The position numbers were made by a program, and so were the translations under genes. Shown piece after piece: positions 31,171-40,746 of a DNA stretch of 64,000 nt (positions are counted from its first letter, which is position 1; every line of letters begins with the position of its first letter). Origin of the DNA: Solimonas sp041659605 (GTDB lineage: Bacteria; Pseudomonadota; Gammaproteobacteria; Nevskiales; Nevskiaceae); contig JBAZXW010000008.1 of NCBI GenBank assembly GCA_041659605.1, positions 1 to 64,000 of the forward strand. Reading direction: 5' to 3'. Below the pieces are notes generated by a model, which saw nothing but the letters and a program-made list of their open reading frames with translations, made no database searches and had not been told where the DNA came from.

Positions 31171-31995
31171 ATGACGATGGCACCACCGACCATCCAGACC
31201 GTGCCGGCCAACGGCATCACCGTGGCCTACACCCGCAGTGGCCAGGGGCCCGCGGTCGTGCTGCTTCACGGCGGCGAGGCCGACCACGGCATGTTCGATT
31301 CGCTGGTGCCGCTGCTGGCGCCGCGCCTGGACGTCATCGCCCCCGACCAGCGCGACTCCGGCGCCACCGCCAATCCGGCGGCCGACTACACGATGGCCGA
31401 CCTCGCCGACGACGTCGCCGCGCTGATCGGGGCGCTCGGCTTGCCGGCCGCCGCGGTCGTCGGCTTCTCCTTCGGCGGCATGGTCGCGCAGGAGCTGGCG
31501 ATCCGGCACCCGCAGCAGGTTGGCCACCTGGTGCTCGCGGCGACGACCCCCGGCGGCGCGCTCGCGGTGGAGAAGCTCGACGACATGATCCGTGCCGCGG
31601 CAGCGCGCGCGCAGGCGGAAATGAAGATGTCGCCGCAGGAGAAGGCGCAGGCGCGGGCGCGGCTGCTGTTCGGCGCCAGCTACCTCGCCGCCCATCCCGA
31701 GGCGGTCGCGCAGCTGCAGGCGGTGCTCGTCGAGCGGCCGATGGACGCGGGCCGGCGCCGCGGCATGGCCGCGCTGCGCCACGACACCGGCGAGCGCCTC
31801 GGCCAGGTCCGCGCGCCGACGCTCGTCCTGTGCGGCAGCGAGGACGCGGCGATTGCGCCCGAGAATGGCGCGCGCATCGCCGCGCGCATTCCCGGCGCGC
31901 GCCTGGAGCGCATCGACGGCGCCGGGCACGCGCTGTCGCTCGAGCAGCCGCAGCGCGTCGCCGCGCTGATCACGCAATTCGTCGCCGGCCGATGA
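31171..31995 (+). CDS. Alpha/beta-hydrolase
   Basis: This 274-aa enzyme of the alpha/beta-hydrolase fold has the oxyanion motif LLHGGEADH, nucleophile Ser in VVGFSFGGMVAQE, acid in VLCGSEDAAIAPEN, and His in GAGHALSLEQP. The triad is complete. It is first in the rightward operon and overlaps the monooxygenase by 4 nt (ATGA). A hydrolase followed by an FAD monooxygenase suggests that a lactone or ester made by the monooxygenase is opened here, or that an ester substrate is cleaved; the substrate is unknown. Confidence 0.87.
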   Translation: MTMAPPTIQTVPANGITVAYTRSGQGPAVVLLHGGEADHGMFDSLVPLLAPRLDVIAPDQRDSGATANPAADYTMADLADDVAALIGALGLPAAAVVGFSFGGMVAQELAIRHPQQVGHLVLAATTPGGALAVEKLDDMIRAAAARAQAEMKMSPQEKAQARARLLFGASYLAAHPEAVAQLQAVLVERPMDAGRRRGMAALRHDTGERLGQVRAPTLVLCGSEDAAIAPENGARIAARIPGARLERIDGAGHALSLEQPQRVAALITQFVAGR

Positions 31996-33173
31996 AGCGG
32001 CGCAGCATCCTCGTCGTTGGCGCCGGCATCGCCGGCCTCGCCAGCAGCCACTGGCTGGCGCGCGACGGCCACCGCGTCGTCGCCATCGACCGCGCGCAGC
32101 GCTTTGGCCCGCAGGGCCACTTCATCGCCCTGAAGGGCACCGGTGTCGAGGTGCTCGCGGCGCTGGGCCTCAAGCCCGCGCTGCAGGCGCAGCTCGCGCC
32201 GATGTTCGGCGCCGAATTCCGCACGCCGGATGGCCGCTGCATCGGCTACCAGGCCTTCGAGGAGGCCGACGCGGCGCTCGGCGGCTACATGATGACGCGA
32301 CGCGCGGCGCTGCACGCGGTGCTGGAGCAGGCGCTGCCGCAGGGTGTCGAGCTGCGCCTGGGGCGCACGGTGACCCGTCTACTGCAGGGCGACGACGGCG
32401 TCCTCGCCAGCTTCGACGACGCCACGACCGAGCGCTTCGACGCCGTGCTCGGCTGCGACGGCGTGCACTCGGCGACGCGCCGCGCCCTCTTTCCCGAGGC
32501 GACGCTGCGGCCACTGGGCGGCCACTACATCGCTTCGATGGTGGAGGATCACCGCCATGGCCTGGGCACCGAGCGCGCCCGCGCGTACTTCGGCGCCGGC
32601 AGCATGGTCAACCTGCTGCCAGTCGCCGACGACCGCCTCGGCCTCATCGTTTACCAGGACCTCGCGCACCGCGCGCCGCCCATGGGCGCGCCCATCGCCA
32701 CCTGGCGCGAGTACCTGCTGCGCGAGTACGCCGACCACGACGATGCCGTGAAGGGCGTCCTCGGGGGCCTCGCCGAACGCAGCGACGTCTACGCCGACGA
32801 GATCCTCATGGTGCCGGCGCAGCGGGTGTCGAGCGGCCGCATCGCCCTGGTCGGGGATGCCGGCTACTGCCCGACGTTCTTCTCCGGCATGGGCGCAGCG
32901 CTCGCGCTGCAGGGCGCGTACTGCGTCGCGCGCTGCCTCGCGCAGCACGACGACCCGGTGCAGGCGCTCGCGCGCTACCAGGACCGGATCCTGCCCATCG
33001 CGCGGCGCTACCAGTCGGGCGCGGCGTCGATGCGCGAGGTGATCCTGTCGCGGGCCTGGGGCTGGCGCCTGCTGCGCACCGTGCTGCTGCGCGCGGTGCC
33101 ACAGCCCTTGCGCAACCATGCGGCGCGCCGCTTCTACAAGACCGAAATCAGGATGGCCCAGCTCGCGGCCTAG
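31992..33173 (+). CDS. FAD-dependent monooxygenase (PHBH-like)
   Basis: This 393-aa group A flavoprotein hydroxylase-like enzyme has VVGAGIAGLASSHWLARDG (residues 7-25, FAD), GCDGVHSATRR (the DG motif) and RIALVGDAGYCPTFFSGMGA (the GD motif). It should use NAD(P)H and O2 to hydroxylate or epoxidise its substrate; some relatives are halogenases or geranylgeranyl reductases. The start overlaps the hydrolase stop. The C-terminal tail is basic and may touch the membrane. Confidence 0.87.
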   Translation: MKRRSILVVGAGIAGLASSHWLARDGHRVVAIDRAQRFGPQGHFIALKGTGVEVLAALGLKPALQAQLAPMFGAEFRTPDGRCIGYQAFEEADAALGGYMMTRRAALHAVLEQALPQGVELRLGRTVTRLLQGDDGVLASFDDATTERFDAVLGCDGVHSATRRALFPEATLRPLGGHYIASMVEDHRHGLGTERARAYFGAGSMVNLLPVADDRLGLIVYQDLAHRAPPMGAPIATWREYLLREYADHDDAVKGVLGGLAERSDVYADEILMVPAQRVSSGRIALVGDAGYCPTFFSGMGAALALQGAYCVARCLAQHDDPVQALARYQDRILPIARRYQSGAASMREVILSRAWGWRLLRTVLLRAVPQPLRNHAARRFYKTEIRMAQLAA

Positions 33174-33202
33174 CCGCAGCCGTCACGTTCGAGGAGATTC
33201 GC

Positions 33203-35956
33203 TTGTCCACGCATCGCTCCACGCTCACCGCGACGGCCCTCTGGCTGCTCGCGGCTGCGTTCGCGCCCGTCGCGGCGCAGCCCGAAGACAACGCCGAAGC
33301 CGAAGTCCCCGAGGCCACGGCCGACGAGTCCGCCGAGCAAGCCCAAGCCAGCGAAAGCGCCGAGGCCCCTCCAGAAGCGGAAAGTGGGAACGCCGCGCCA
33401 TCCGCGGGCGACGAGCCGGGCGCTGCCGCGACCGCGGCGGCGGATACGCCCGCCGCGGCGGGCTTCCAGTGGCCCGCGGACGACGGCGCGCCGGCGCAGG
33501 CCAACGAGTCGCCCGCGCCGCCAGCGTCGGCTGCCGCCGCCGATCCGGCAGCGGCCGCGACCGACGCCGCGCCCGCTGCGGCGGGCTCCGAGCCCTACGC
33601 CGCCGTGATCGCCGTCCCCGAGGCCGCACCGCCGCCGCCGGCACCGGTCGAGCCGGCCGCGCCCGCGGGGCTCGACGAGATCGTCGTCACCGCGCAGAAG
33701 ACCCAGCAGACGCTGCGCGACGTGCCGATCTCGGTCACCGTGCTCAACGAGAAGTTCATCACGCAGCAGGGCATCACCGACCTCACCAAGGCGGCGCCGT
33801 TCATCCCCAACGTCTCGGTCGACGCCAACTCGTTCCTGATCGACGTGCGCATGCGCGGCTTCGGCACCCACGAGACCAACAAGGCGTTCGAGCCGACGGT
33901 AGGCCTCGTCGTCGACGGCATCCCCTACAGCCGCAGCCAGTATTTCCAGATGGGCCTGTTCGACCTGCAGCGCATCGAGGCGCTGCACGGCCCGCAGGGC
34001 ACGCTGTTCGGCAAGAACAACCCGGCGGGCCTGTTCAACCTCTCGACCAACCTGCCGACCGCCGACTGGGAGGGCTACCTCCAGAGCGGCCTCGGCCAGC
34101 TCGGCGGCCAGCGTGCGGAGGCGGCGCTCGGCGGCCCGCTGATCGAAGACGCCGTCAACTTCCGCGCCGCGTTCACCAAGGAGAGTCGTAACGGCTTCGT
34201 CGACAACTCCGCCTTCGGCAAGTATCCAGACCTGAACGACGTCAGCAACGGCGTGGATCGGCTCGCCGGCCGTATCAAGCTCGGCTTCCCCGACCTGTTC
34301 GGCGGCTCGCTGCAGCTGTCCTACGAGCGCGCCGAGATCGAGTTCCGCGGCACCGGCACCGAGATCGACACCGTCAGCCAGGCGGTGCAGGCGCTCCTGC
34401 GCCAGCGCGATCCGGACATCGACTTCGAGATCAACCAGCGCGGCTCCGTCGACACGCCGGAGCGCTCCTTGCGCACGATCGACACCGCGGTCGTCAGCGC
34501 CGACTGGGACCTGACGAACGTCGGCCTGCCCGGCTGGGGCCTGACCCTGGCCGGCGGCTGGTCAACGCTGTACGTGCTCGACTCGCTGGACGCCGACCAG
34601 TCGCCGATGACGGCGCTGGGCGTCGACACCCACGACAAGAACCCACAGACGACGCTGGAGCTGCGCGTCGCCTCGCCGGAAGTGCCGGGCCTGCTGGGCC
34701 TGGAGAGTCTTTTCGGCGCCGACCTCGGCCGCTCGGAGATGATCGCGGGCCTGTTCGGCCAGCGTCGCGAGATCACGGACAGCGCGCTGTCGATCTGGAC
34801 CAACGCTGCGCAACTGGCCGCGCTGCTCGCCGCGCAGAACGCGCCGGTCGACCCGCCGGTGCCGCCGCTGCCGCTGCCGGGACCCGGCACTGGCGGCAAC
34901 GAGCGCACGGACCAGACGACGATGTATTTCGGCCAGGGCAGCGACGCCTATGCCGCGTTCGGCCAGGTGACCTGGCACTTCGCCGACGCCTGGAAGCTCT
35001 TGCTCGGCGCGCGGCTGGGGCGCGAGACCAAGACCGCGAACTGGAACCGCGTCTTCGACCAGGGCAGCGGCGCGATCTGGATGGCGGCGTTCGGCGGTGA
35101 GGAGTTCACGGCGACGATGGAGCGCTCGGAGAACGAGTTTTCGCCCAAGGCGACGCTGATCCACGACCTCACCGACGACATCAACGTCTACGGCGGCTGG
35201 GCCAAGGGCCAGCGCTCCGGCGGCTTCAACGAGTTCGCCTCCAGCGCCGACCCGGCGGGCCTGACCTACAAGGCCGAGCACCTCGATGCCTTCGAGATCG
35301 GCAGCAAGATGCGCCTGCTCGGCGGCGCGGCGAGCTTCAACATCGCCGCGTTCTGGATGGACCTCAAGGACTTCCAGGTGCTAACGGCGGATTCGCAGAC
35401 GCAGATCTCGGTGGTCAAGAACGCCGGCCACGCCCGCGCCCGCGGCATCGAGGCCGACGGCCGCTGGCAGGCGACGGACTGGCTGTCGCTGATCGGTGCC
35501 GTCGGCTACAACGACACGCGCTACCTCGAGTTCCGCGAGGGCCAGTGCCGCGCCGGCGAGAGCGATACCGACGGCGACGGCAACCCGCGCTGCGACGTAT
35601 CCGGCAAGCGCTTTCAGCGCACGCCGCTGGTCACCGGCTCGCTCGCCAGCTCGCTTGACGTGCCGGTCGGCGACGCTCTCACGCTGGTCGGCGGCCTCGC
35701 CGCGAAATACCAAAGCGACTACACGACCAGCGAGTCGCTGGACGAGCGCCTTACGCAGAAGGCGCACACCAAGCTCGACGCCTATCTGGGCATCGCCAAC
35801 CACGTCCAGGGCTGGTCGGTGCGGGTCGTCGGCACGAACCTGACGGACTCGATCACGTTCGTGCGCGCGACCGACAACCTTGGCCCGAACGGCTACTACT
35901 ACCGGATCACCGAGCCGCCGCGCTTGGTCGCGACCGAATTCCGCTACGAGTTCTAG
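33203..35956 (+). CDS. TonB-dependent outer-membrane receptor
   Basis: TTG start at 33203 is set by GAGGAG 7 nt upstream and by the signal peptide (TATALWLLAAAFAPVAAQ); 917 aa. An unusually long Ala/Pro/Glu-rich stretch (about residues 25-150) precedes the plug, which begins at LDEIVVTAQKTQQTLRDVPI. The barrel ends with the expected terminal Phe (EFRYEF). Plug and barrel resemble receptors of the sphingomonad/caulobacter catabolic type rather than siderophore receptors. It is probably the outer-membrane uptake route for the substrate of this cluster. Confidence 0.92.
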   Translation: MSTHRSTLTATALWLLAAAFAPVAAQPEDNAEAEVPEATADESAEQAQASESAEAPPEAESGNAAPSAGDEPGAAATAAADTPAAAGFQWPADDGAPAQANESPAPPASAAAADPAAAATDAAPAAAGSEPYAAVIAVPEAAPPPPAPVEPAAPAGLDEIVVTAQKTQQTLRDVPISVTVLNEKFITQQGITDLTKAAPFIPNVSVDANSFLIDVRMRGFGTHETNKAFEPTVGLVVDGIPYSRSQYFQMGLFDLQRIEALHGPQGTLFGKNNPAGLFNLSTNLPTADWEGYLQSGLGQLGGQRAEAALGGPLIEDAVNFRAAFTKESRNGFVDNSAFGKYPDLNDVSNGVDRLAGRIKLGFPDLFGGSLQLSYERAEIEFRGTGTEIDTVSQAVQALLRQRDPDIDFEINQRGSVDTPERSLRTIDTAVVSADWDLTNVGLPGWGLTLAGGWSTLYVLDSLDADQSPMTALGVDTHDKNPQTTLELRVASPEVPGLLGLESLFGADLGRSEMIAGLFGQRREITDSALSIWTNAAQLAALLAAQNAPVDPPVPPLPLPGPGTGGNERTDQTTMYFGQGSDAYAAFGQVTWHFADAWKLLLGARLGRETKTANWNRVFDQGSGAIWMAAFGGEEFTATMERSENEFSPKATLIHDLTDDINVYGGWAKGQRSGGFNEFASSADPAGLTYKAEHLDAFEIGSKMRLLGGAASFNIAAFWMDLKDFQVLTADSQTQISVVKNAGHARARGIEADGRWQATDWLSLIGAVGYNDTRYLEFREGQCRAGESDTDGDGNPRCDVSGKRFQRTPLVTGSLASSLDVPVGDALTLVGGLAAKYQSDYTTSESLDERLTQKAHTKLDAYLGIANHVQGWSVRVVGTNLTDSITFVRATDNLGPNGYYYRITEPPRLVATEFRYEF

Positions 35957-35978
35957 GACTGCCTGACGGAGACGCGCC

Positions 35979-37505
35979 GTGCGCCTGGGATACCTGATCG
36001 ACCGCGCCGCCGCGCTCGCCGCCGCGACGCCCGCCGCCGCCGACGCCGAGGGCGAGACCCGCAGCTGGGCGGCGCTGCGCGACGACGTCCTCGCGATGGC
36101 GGCGGCGCTCGCCGCACTCGGCGTCGGCCGTGGCACGCCGGTCGCCGTGCTCGCGCTGAACGCCGCGCGCTGGCTTGACACCTGCTTCGCGCTCTGGCGC
36201 CTGGGCGCCGTCGTCGTGCCGCTCAACATGCGCCTGGCGCCCGCCGAACTCGTCGCGCAGCTGCGCGACAGCGGCGCGCGCCTGCTCCTGTGCGACCGCA
36301 CGCTCGCGCCGCTCGCCGCGCAGCTCGATGGCCCTGCCGGCGTGCGCGTGCAGGCCTGGGACGCGCTGCCCTTTGGCACGGCGCCGGTGCCAGCCGATGC
36401 CGGCGCCGGCGGCGAGGACCTGGCCGCCATCTTCTACACCGGCGGCTCGACCGGCCGGCCCAAGGGCGTGCTGCTGTCGCACGCCGCGCTCTCTCTCGCC
36501 GCGCTGACCGCCGTCGTCGAGGCGATCTCGGCGCCGCGCGGCGCGGTGCTGCACGTCGCGCCGATGTTCCATCTCTCCGGCGCCGTCGCGCTGGTCAGCG
36601 CCGTGCAGCAGCGCCTGCCTGGCATTTTCGTCGCGCGCTTTGACCCGGGCCTGGTCCTGCGCCTCGTTGCGCAGCACCGGCCGACCTCGCTCGTCGTCGC
36701 ACCGATCATGCTGCAGATGTTCCTCGATCACCCGGACTTCGCGCGCACCGATCTCTCCAGCCTCGAGACGCTGGTCTACGGCTCGGCGCCGATGCCCGAG
36801 CCGCTGCTGCACCGCGCGATCCGCGCGCTGCCGCCCACGACCGGTTTCGTCCAGGGCTACGGCATGACCGAGGCGGCCGGTGCGGTGTCGCTGCTCAAGC
36901 GAGAGGACCATGACCCCGACGCCCCGCATCCCGAGCGCCTGCGCTCGGCCGGCCGGCCGACGCTGTTCGCCGAGCTGCGCGTCGTCAATGTGCAAAGCCA
37001 GGATCTGCCGGCCGGCGAGATCGGCGAGGTGATCGTGCGCACGCCGACGCTGATGCGCGGCTATCTCGGCCAGCCCGCGGAGACCGCGCGCGCCCTGCGC
37101 GACGGCTGGTATCACACCGGCGATGCCGGCTACCTCGACGCCCACGGCTATCTGTACATCGTCGACCGCCTGAAGGACATGATCGTCAGCGGTGGCGAGA
37201 ACGTGTACTGCGCGGAGGTCGAGGCCGCGCTGTGCAGCCACCCGGACGTCGCCCAGGCGGCTGTCTTCGGCATTCCTCACGAGACCTACGGCGAGGCGGT
37301 GCACGCGGAGATCGTGCCGGTGCCGGGCAGCAGGCCGGACGTCGAGGCGCTGATCGCCCACTGCCGCGCCCGCATCGCCGGCTACAAGCTGCCGCGCAGC
37401 ATCGTGCTGCGCACTGAGCCGCTGCCGATGAGCGCCGCCGGCAAGGTGCAGAAGAACGTGCTGCGTGCGCCGTTCTGGAGCGGCCGCGACCGCCAGGTGA
37501 ACTGA
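35979..37505 (+). CDS. Acyl-CoA synthetase (AMP-forming) 1
   Basis: GTG start at 35979; 508 aa. ANL-superfamily motifs are in order: P-loop YTGGSTGRPKG, YGMTEAAG, YHTGDAGYLDAHGYLYIVDR, KDMIVSGGENVY and the C-terminal AAGKVQKNVLR with the catalytic Lys. It activates a carboxylic acid to its CoA ester using ATP. It lies 22 nt after the receptor gene and 2 nt before a second ligase, so two acids or two stages may be activated. Confidence 0.92.
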   Translation: MRLGYLIDRAAALAAATPAAADAEGETRSWAALRDDVLAMAAALAALGVGRGTPVAVLALNAARWLDTCFALWRLGAVVVPLNMRLAPAELVAQLRDSGARLLLCDRTLAPLAAQLDGPAGVRVQAWDALPFGTAPVPADAGAGGEDLAAIFYTGGSTGRPKGVLLSHAALSLAALTAVVEAISAPRGAVLHVAPMFHLSGAVALVSAVQQRLPGIFVARFDPGLVLRLVAQHRPTSLVVAPIMLQMFLDHPDFARTDLSSLETLVYGSAPMPEPLLHRAIRALPPTTGFVQGYGMTEAAGAVSLLKREDHDPDAPHPERLRSAGRPTLFAELRVVNVQSQDLPAGEIGEVIVRTPTLMRGYLGQPAETARALRDGWYHTGDAGYLDAHGYLYIVDRLKDMIVSGGENVYCAEVEAALCSHPDVAQAAVFGIPHETYGEAVHAEIVPVPGSRPDVEALIAHCRARIAGYKLPRSIVLRTEPLPMSAAGKVQKNVLRAPFWSGRDRQVN

Positions 37506-37507
37506 CG

Positions 37508-38992
37508 ATGACGACGCCTGCCGCTGCGCTGTACACGCCGGGCCGCCGGCTCGCCGAGCTCGCCGCGAGCCGCCCGCAGGCGATCGCCGTGCGTCTGGCC
37601 CGCGCCGACGGCGAGGAGTCGACGCTGAGCTTTGGCGAGCTGCACCGCGCGTCGAACCGCCTGGCGCGCCTCTTCGCCGCGCGCGGCGTCAGCGCCGGCG
37701 CTTTCGTCGCGATCCACCTGCCCAACAGCCTCGAGCACTTCATCGCCACCGCGGCCGCCTACAAACTCGGCGCCTGCCCGATGCCGCTGTCGCCCAAGCT
37801 GCCCGCCCCCGAGCGCGACGGCCTGCTCGCGCTGGGTGCACCGGCGGCGATCGTCGCCGACGACCCCGCGCTCGCCGGCATCACCCGCGTGCAGCTCGCC
37901 GACCTGTCCGCCTGGGCCGACGACGACGTGGCCGACGCGATCCCGGCGCCGTTCAAGGCGATCGCCTCCGGCGGCTCGACTGGCAAGCCCAAGCTGATCG
38001 TCGCGCCGGGCGCGTTCCACTTCCCGGTGCAGAACCCGTTCACGACGCTGTTCCAGTTCCGCGACGGCGATCTCGTCTACTCGCCGGGGCCGCTATACCA
38101 CAACCAGCCGTTCTTTCTGTCGCAGCTGGCGCTGTTCTCCGGCGCCAGCGCGCTGATCAACGAGCGCTTCGACGCGGCGCAGGCGCTGGCGCTGATCGAG
38201 CGCCACCGGCCGGCGGTCGTCAGCACGGTGCCGACGATGCTCGCGCGCATGCTTCGCGTGCCGGACGTCGCGACCCGCGATCTTTCCGGCATCAGCGTGC
38301 TCTGGCACATGGCGGCGCCGTGCCCGGACTGGGTCAAGCGCGGCTGGATCGAGCGCATCGGCGCCGAGAAGGTCTGGGAGATGTGGGGCGCGACCGAGAA
38401 CGTCGGCGCGACGATCATCAACGGCGCGCAGTGGCTGAAGAAGCCCGGCAGCGTCGGCAAGGGCATGCTGACCGAGCTGCGCATCGTCGACGAGAGGGGT
38501 CAGGCGCTGCCGCCGGGCGAGGTCGGCGAGATCTATGCCCGCTTCGGCGGCGCGCCGCCGAACTACGCCTACCGCGGCTCGGCGCCGGCGCCAACGACCG
38601 CCGACGGCTTCGCCAGCGTCGGCGACCTCGGTTACCTCGACGCCGACGGCTATCTCTACCTCGCCGACCGCCGCGTGGACCTGATCCTGTCGGGCGGCGC
38701 GAACGTCTACCCGGCGGAAGTCGAGTCCGTGCTCTCCGAGCACCCGGGCGTTGCCGACGTCGTCGTCGTCGGCCTGCGCGACGACGATCTCGGCCGCCGC
38801 GTGCACGCGATCATCGAGCCGGCCGACGCCGCGACGCCGCCGGCGGTCGAGGCGCTCGACCGGCTCGTGCGCAGCCGCATCGCCGCCTACAAGGTGCCGC
38901 GCTCCTACGAGTTCCTCGCCCGCCTGCCGCGCGACGAGTCCGGCAAGATCCGCCGGCGCGCGCTGCGCGAGGAGCGCGACGCGGCTTCCTGA
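37508..38992 (+). CDS. Acyl-CoA synthetase (AMP-forming) 2
   Basis: This 494-aa protein has the P-loop ASGGSTGKPKLIV, MWGATENVGATI, GDLGYLDADGYLYLADRRVD, ILSGGANVYPAEVE and the catalytic Lys in DESGKIRRRALRE. It resembles the bile-acid/long-chain ligase branch more than FadD; that placement is only an impression from sequence style. It starts 2 nt after ligase 1. Confidence 0.9.
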   Translation: MTTPAAALYTPGRRLAELAASRPQAIAVRLARADGEESTLSFGELHRASNRLARLFAARGVSAGAFVAIHLPNSLEHFIATAAAYKLGACPMPLSPKLPAPERDGLLALGAPAAIVADDPALAGITRVQLADLSAWADDDVADAIPAPFKAIASGGSTGKPKLIVAPGAFHFPVQNPFTTLFQFRDGDLVYSPGPLYHNQPFFLSQLALFSGASALINERFDAAQALALIERHRPAVVSTVPTMLARMLRVPDVATRDLSGISVLWHMAAPCPDWVKRGWIERIGAEKVWEMWGATENVGATIINGAQWLKKPGSVGKGMLTELRIVDERGQALPPGEVGEIYARFGGAPPNYAYRGSAPAPTTADGFASVGDLGYLDADGYLYLADRRVDLILSGGANVYPAEVESVLSEHPGVADVVVVGLRDDDLGRRVHAIIEPADAATPPAVEALDRLVRSRIAAYKVPRSYEFLARLPRDESGKIRRRALREERDAAS

Positions 38993-39031
38993 TCTGTTCA
39001 TCCAAGCCCAAAGATCATCAGAGAGAAACGA

Positions 39032-39835
39032 ATGGACATCCGCAACACCTCGGCGCTCATCAGTGGCGGCGTCTCGGGCCTCGGCGAGGCGGTCGCGCGC
39101 GCGCTGGTCGCGCGCGGCGCGCGCGTCGTCGCCATCGACCTCGACGCGCGCAAGGGAGAGGCGCTCGCCGCCGAGCTCGGTGGCGCAATGCAGTTCCAGC
39201 GCGCTGACGTCTGCAGCGAGGCCGAGGTCGGTGCCGCCGTTGCCCGCGCGGCGGCGCTGGCGCCGCTGCGCATCTGCGTCAACTGCGCCGGCGTCGCCGT
39301 GCCGCCGGGGCGCACAGTCGGCAAGGGCCCGGAGCCCTACCCGCTGGAGCGCTTCCGCAAGGCGGTCGAGGTCAACCTCGTCGGCACCTTCAACGTCGCG
39401 CGCCTGGCGGCGACCGAGATGGCGCGGCAGGCGCCGTACGACGAGTCCGGCTCGCGCGGCGTCATCATCAACACCGCGTCGATCGCCGCCTTCGACGGCC
39501 AGACCGGCCAGATCGCCTATGCAGCCGCCAAGGCCGGCGTCGCCGGCATGACGCTGCCGCTGGCGCGCGACCTGTCGTCGATCGGCGTGCGCGCCTGCAC
39601 CGTCGCGCCGGGCCTGTTCGACACGCCGATGCTGCGCCAGCCCGGCATGAGCGCGGAGCTGATCGCGCAGGCGACCGCGGCGCTGACAGCCGACAACGTC
39701 CACCCGGTGCGCGCAGGCCGGCCGGAGGAATTCGCCGCGCTCGTCGTCCACGTCGTGGAGAACGACATGCTCAACGGTGAGACGCTGCGCCTGGACGCCG
39801 GCGCGCGCCTGCGCGCCAATCCCAACCGCCGGTGA
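39032..39835 (+). CDS. HSD10-like short-chain dehydrogenase
   Basis: This 267-aa SDR has ISGGVSGLGEAVARAL (cofactor loop; Asp at IDLDARKG indicates NAD+), NCAGVAVPPG, Ser in INTASIAAFDGQ and Tyr-x3-Lys in YAAAKAG, with PGLFDTPML after it. The layout matches 3-hydroxyacyl-CoA dehydrogenase type 2 (HSD17B10), which oxidises short or branched 3-hydroxyacyl-CoA and steroids. It overlaps the EamA transporter start by 4 nt. Confidence 0.88.
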   Translation: MDIRNTSALISGGVSGLGEAVARALVARGARVVAIDLDARKGEALAAELGGAMQFQRADVCSEAEVGAAVARAAALAPLRICVNCAGVAVPPGRTVGKGPEPYPLERFRKAVEVNLVGTFNVARLAATEMARQAPYDESGSRGVIINTASIAAFDGQTGQIAYAAAKAGVAGMTLPLARDLSSIGVRACTVAPGLFDTPMLRQPGMSAELIAQATAALTADNVHPVRAGRPEEFAALVVHVVENDMLNGETLRLDAGARLRANPNRR

Positions 39836-40746
39836 GCGCGCCAGCCGGCATCGGCGATCGACGCGCTGCGCTCGCGGGCCTGGCCGCGATCGCCGTCGTC
39901 TGGGGCATAAACTGGCCGATCATGAAGGTGGGCGTGCTGGCGATCGGGCCGGTCGAGTTCGCGGTGCTGCGCTGCCTGCTCGGTGCGCTGACCATGTTCG
40001 CGCTGACCGCGGCGCTCGGGGTCCTGCGCTGGCCGGCGCGCGCCGACTGGCCGCTGATTCTGCACCTGGGCGTGCTGCAAACCGCCGCCTTCCTGATCCT
40101 GGTGAGCAAGGCCCTGGAGGTCGTCGGCGCCGGCCGCTCGGCCGTGCTCGCCTACACCACGCCCATGTGGGTGGCGCCGCTGTCAGTCCTCCTGCTTGGC
40201 GAGCGCCTGTCGCTGCCGATCGTCGTCGGCGCCGTGCTCGCTATGGCCGGGGTGGGCGTGCTGTTGGGACCCGCGCAGATGGACTGGGGCAGCGTGCCGA
40301 CCGTGACGGCCAACGCCATGCTGCTCCTCGCCGCGCTGCTGTGGTCGTTCGCGATCGTCCACCTGCGCGCCCACCACTGGGTCGGCAGCGTGCTGCAGGC
40401 GCTGCCCTGGCAGCTGGGCGTGGCGACCCTCGTGCTGCTCGGCTGGTGGGTCCTCGCCGAGCCGCGGCGCGAAGCGGAATGGTCCGGTGGCGTCGTCGCC
40501 GCGGTCGTGTTCAACGGCGTGGTCGCGACCGGATTTGCGTTCTGGCTGATGAACGTCCTGAGCCGGCGCCTGCCGGCCATGCTGACGGCGCTGGCGTCGC
40601 TGGCGGTCCCGCCGGTGGGCGTGGCAGCGTCCGCGCTGGCCCTGGGCGAGCCCATCACCGCAGGCATGCTCCTGGGCGCGGCGCTGGTCCTGGGCGGGCT
40701 CGCCCTGACGATACGCGCCCCGCCGCCGCGGACGGCAACGCCGTGA
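39832..40746 (+). CDS. EamA/DMT-family transporter
   Basis: This 304-aa protein has ten predicted membrane helices in two EamA repeats (first from AGLAAIAVVWGINWPIMKVG, second from TANAMLLLAALLWSFAIVHL). GTG 39832 overlaps the SDR stop (GTGA), and its own stop overlaps the next start. Such carriers export or import small metabolites. Here it may expel an intermediate or bring in the substrate across the inner membrane. Confidence 0.88.
   Translation: MSAPAGIGDRRAALAGLAAIAVVWGINWPIMKVGVLAIGPVEFAVLRCLLGALTMFALTAALGVLRWPARADWPLILHLGVLQTAAFLILVSKALEVVGAGRSAVLAYTTPMWVAPLSVLLLGERLSLPIVVGAVLAMAGVGVLLGPAQMDWGSVPTVTANAMLLLAALLWSFAIVHLRAHHWVGSVLQALPWQLGVATLVLLGWWVLAEPRREAEWSGGVVAAVVFNGVVATGFAFWLMNVLSRRLPAMLTALASLAVPPVGVAASALALGEPITAGMLLGAALVLGGLALTIRAPPPRTATP

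Noticed and set aside
35381..39751. Minus-strand frames of 350-550 codons opposite the receptor, ligases and SDR
   Set aside because: The plus-strand genes have intact motifs and coupled starts; the opposite frames are low-complexity.
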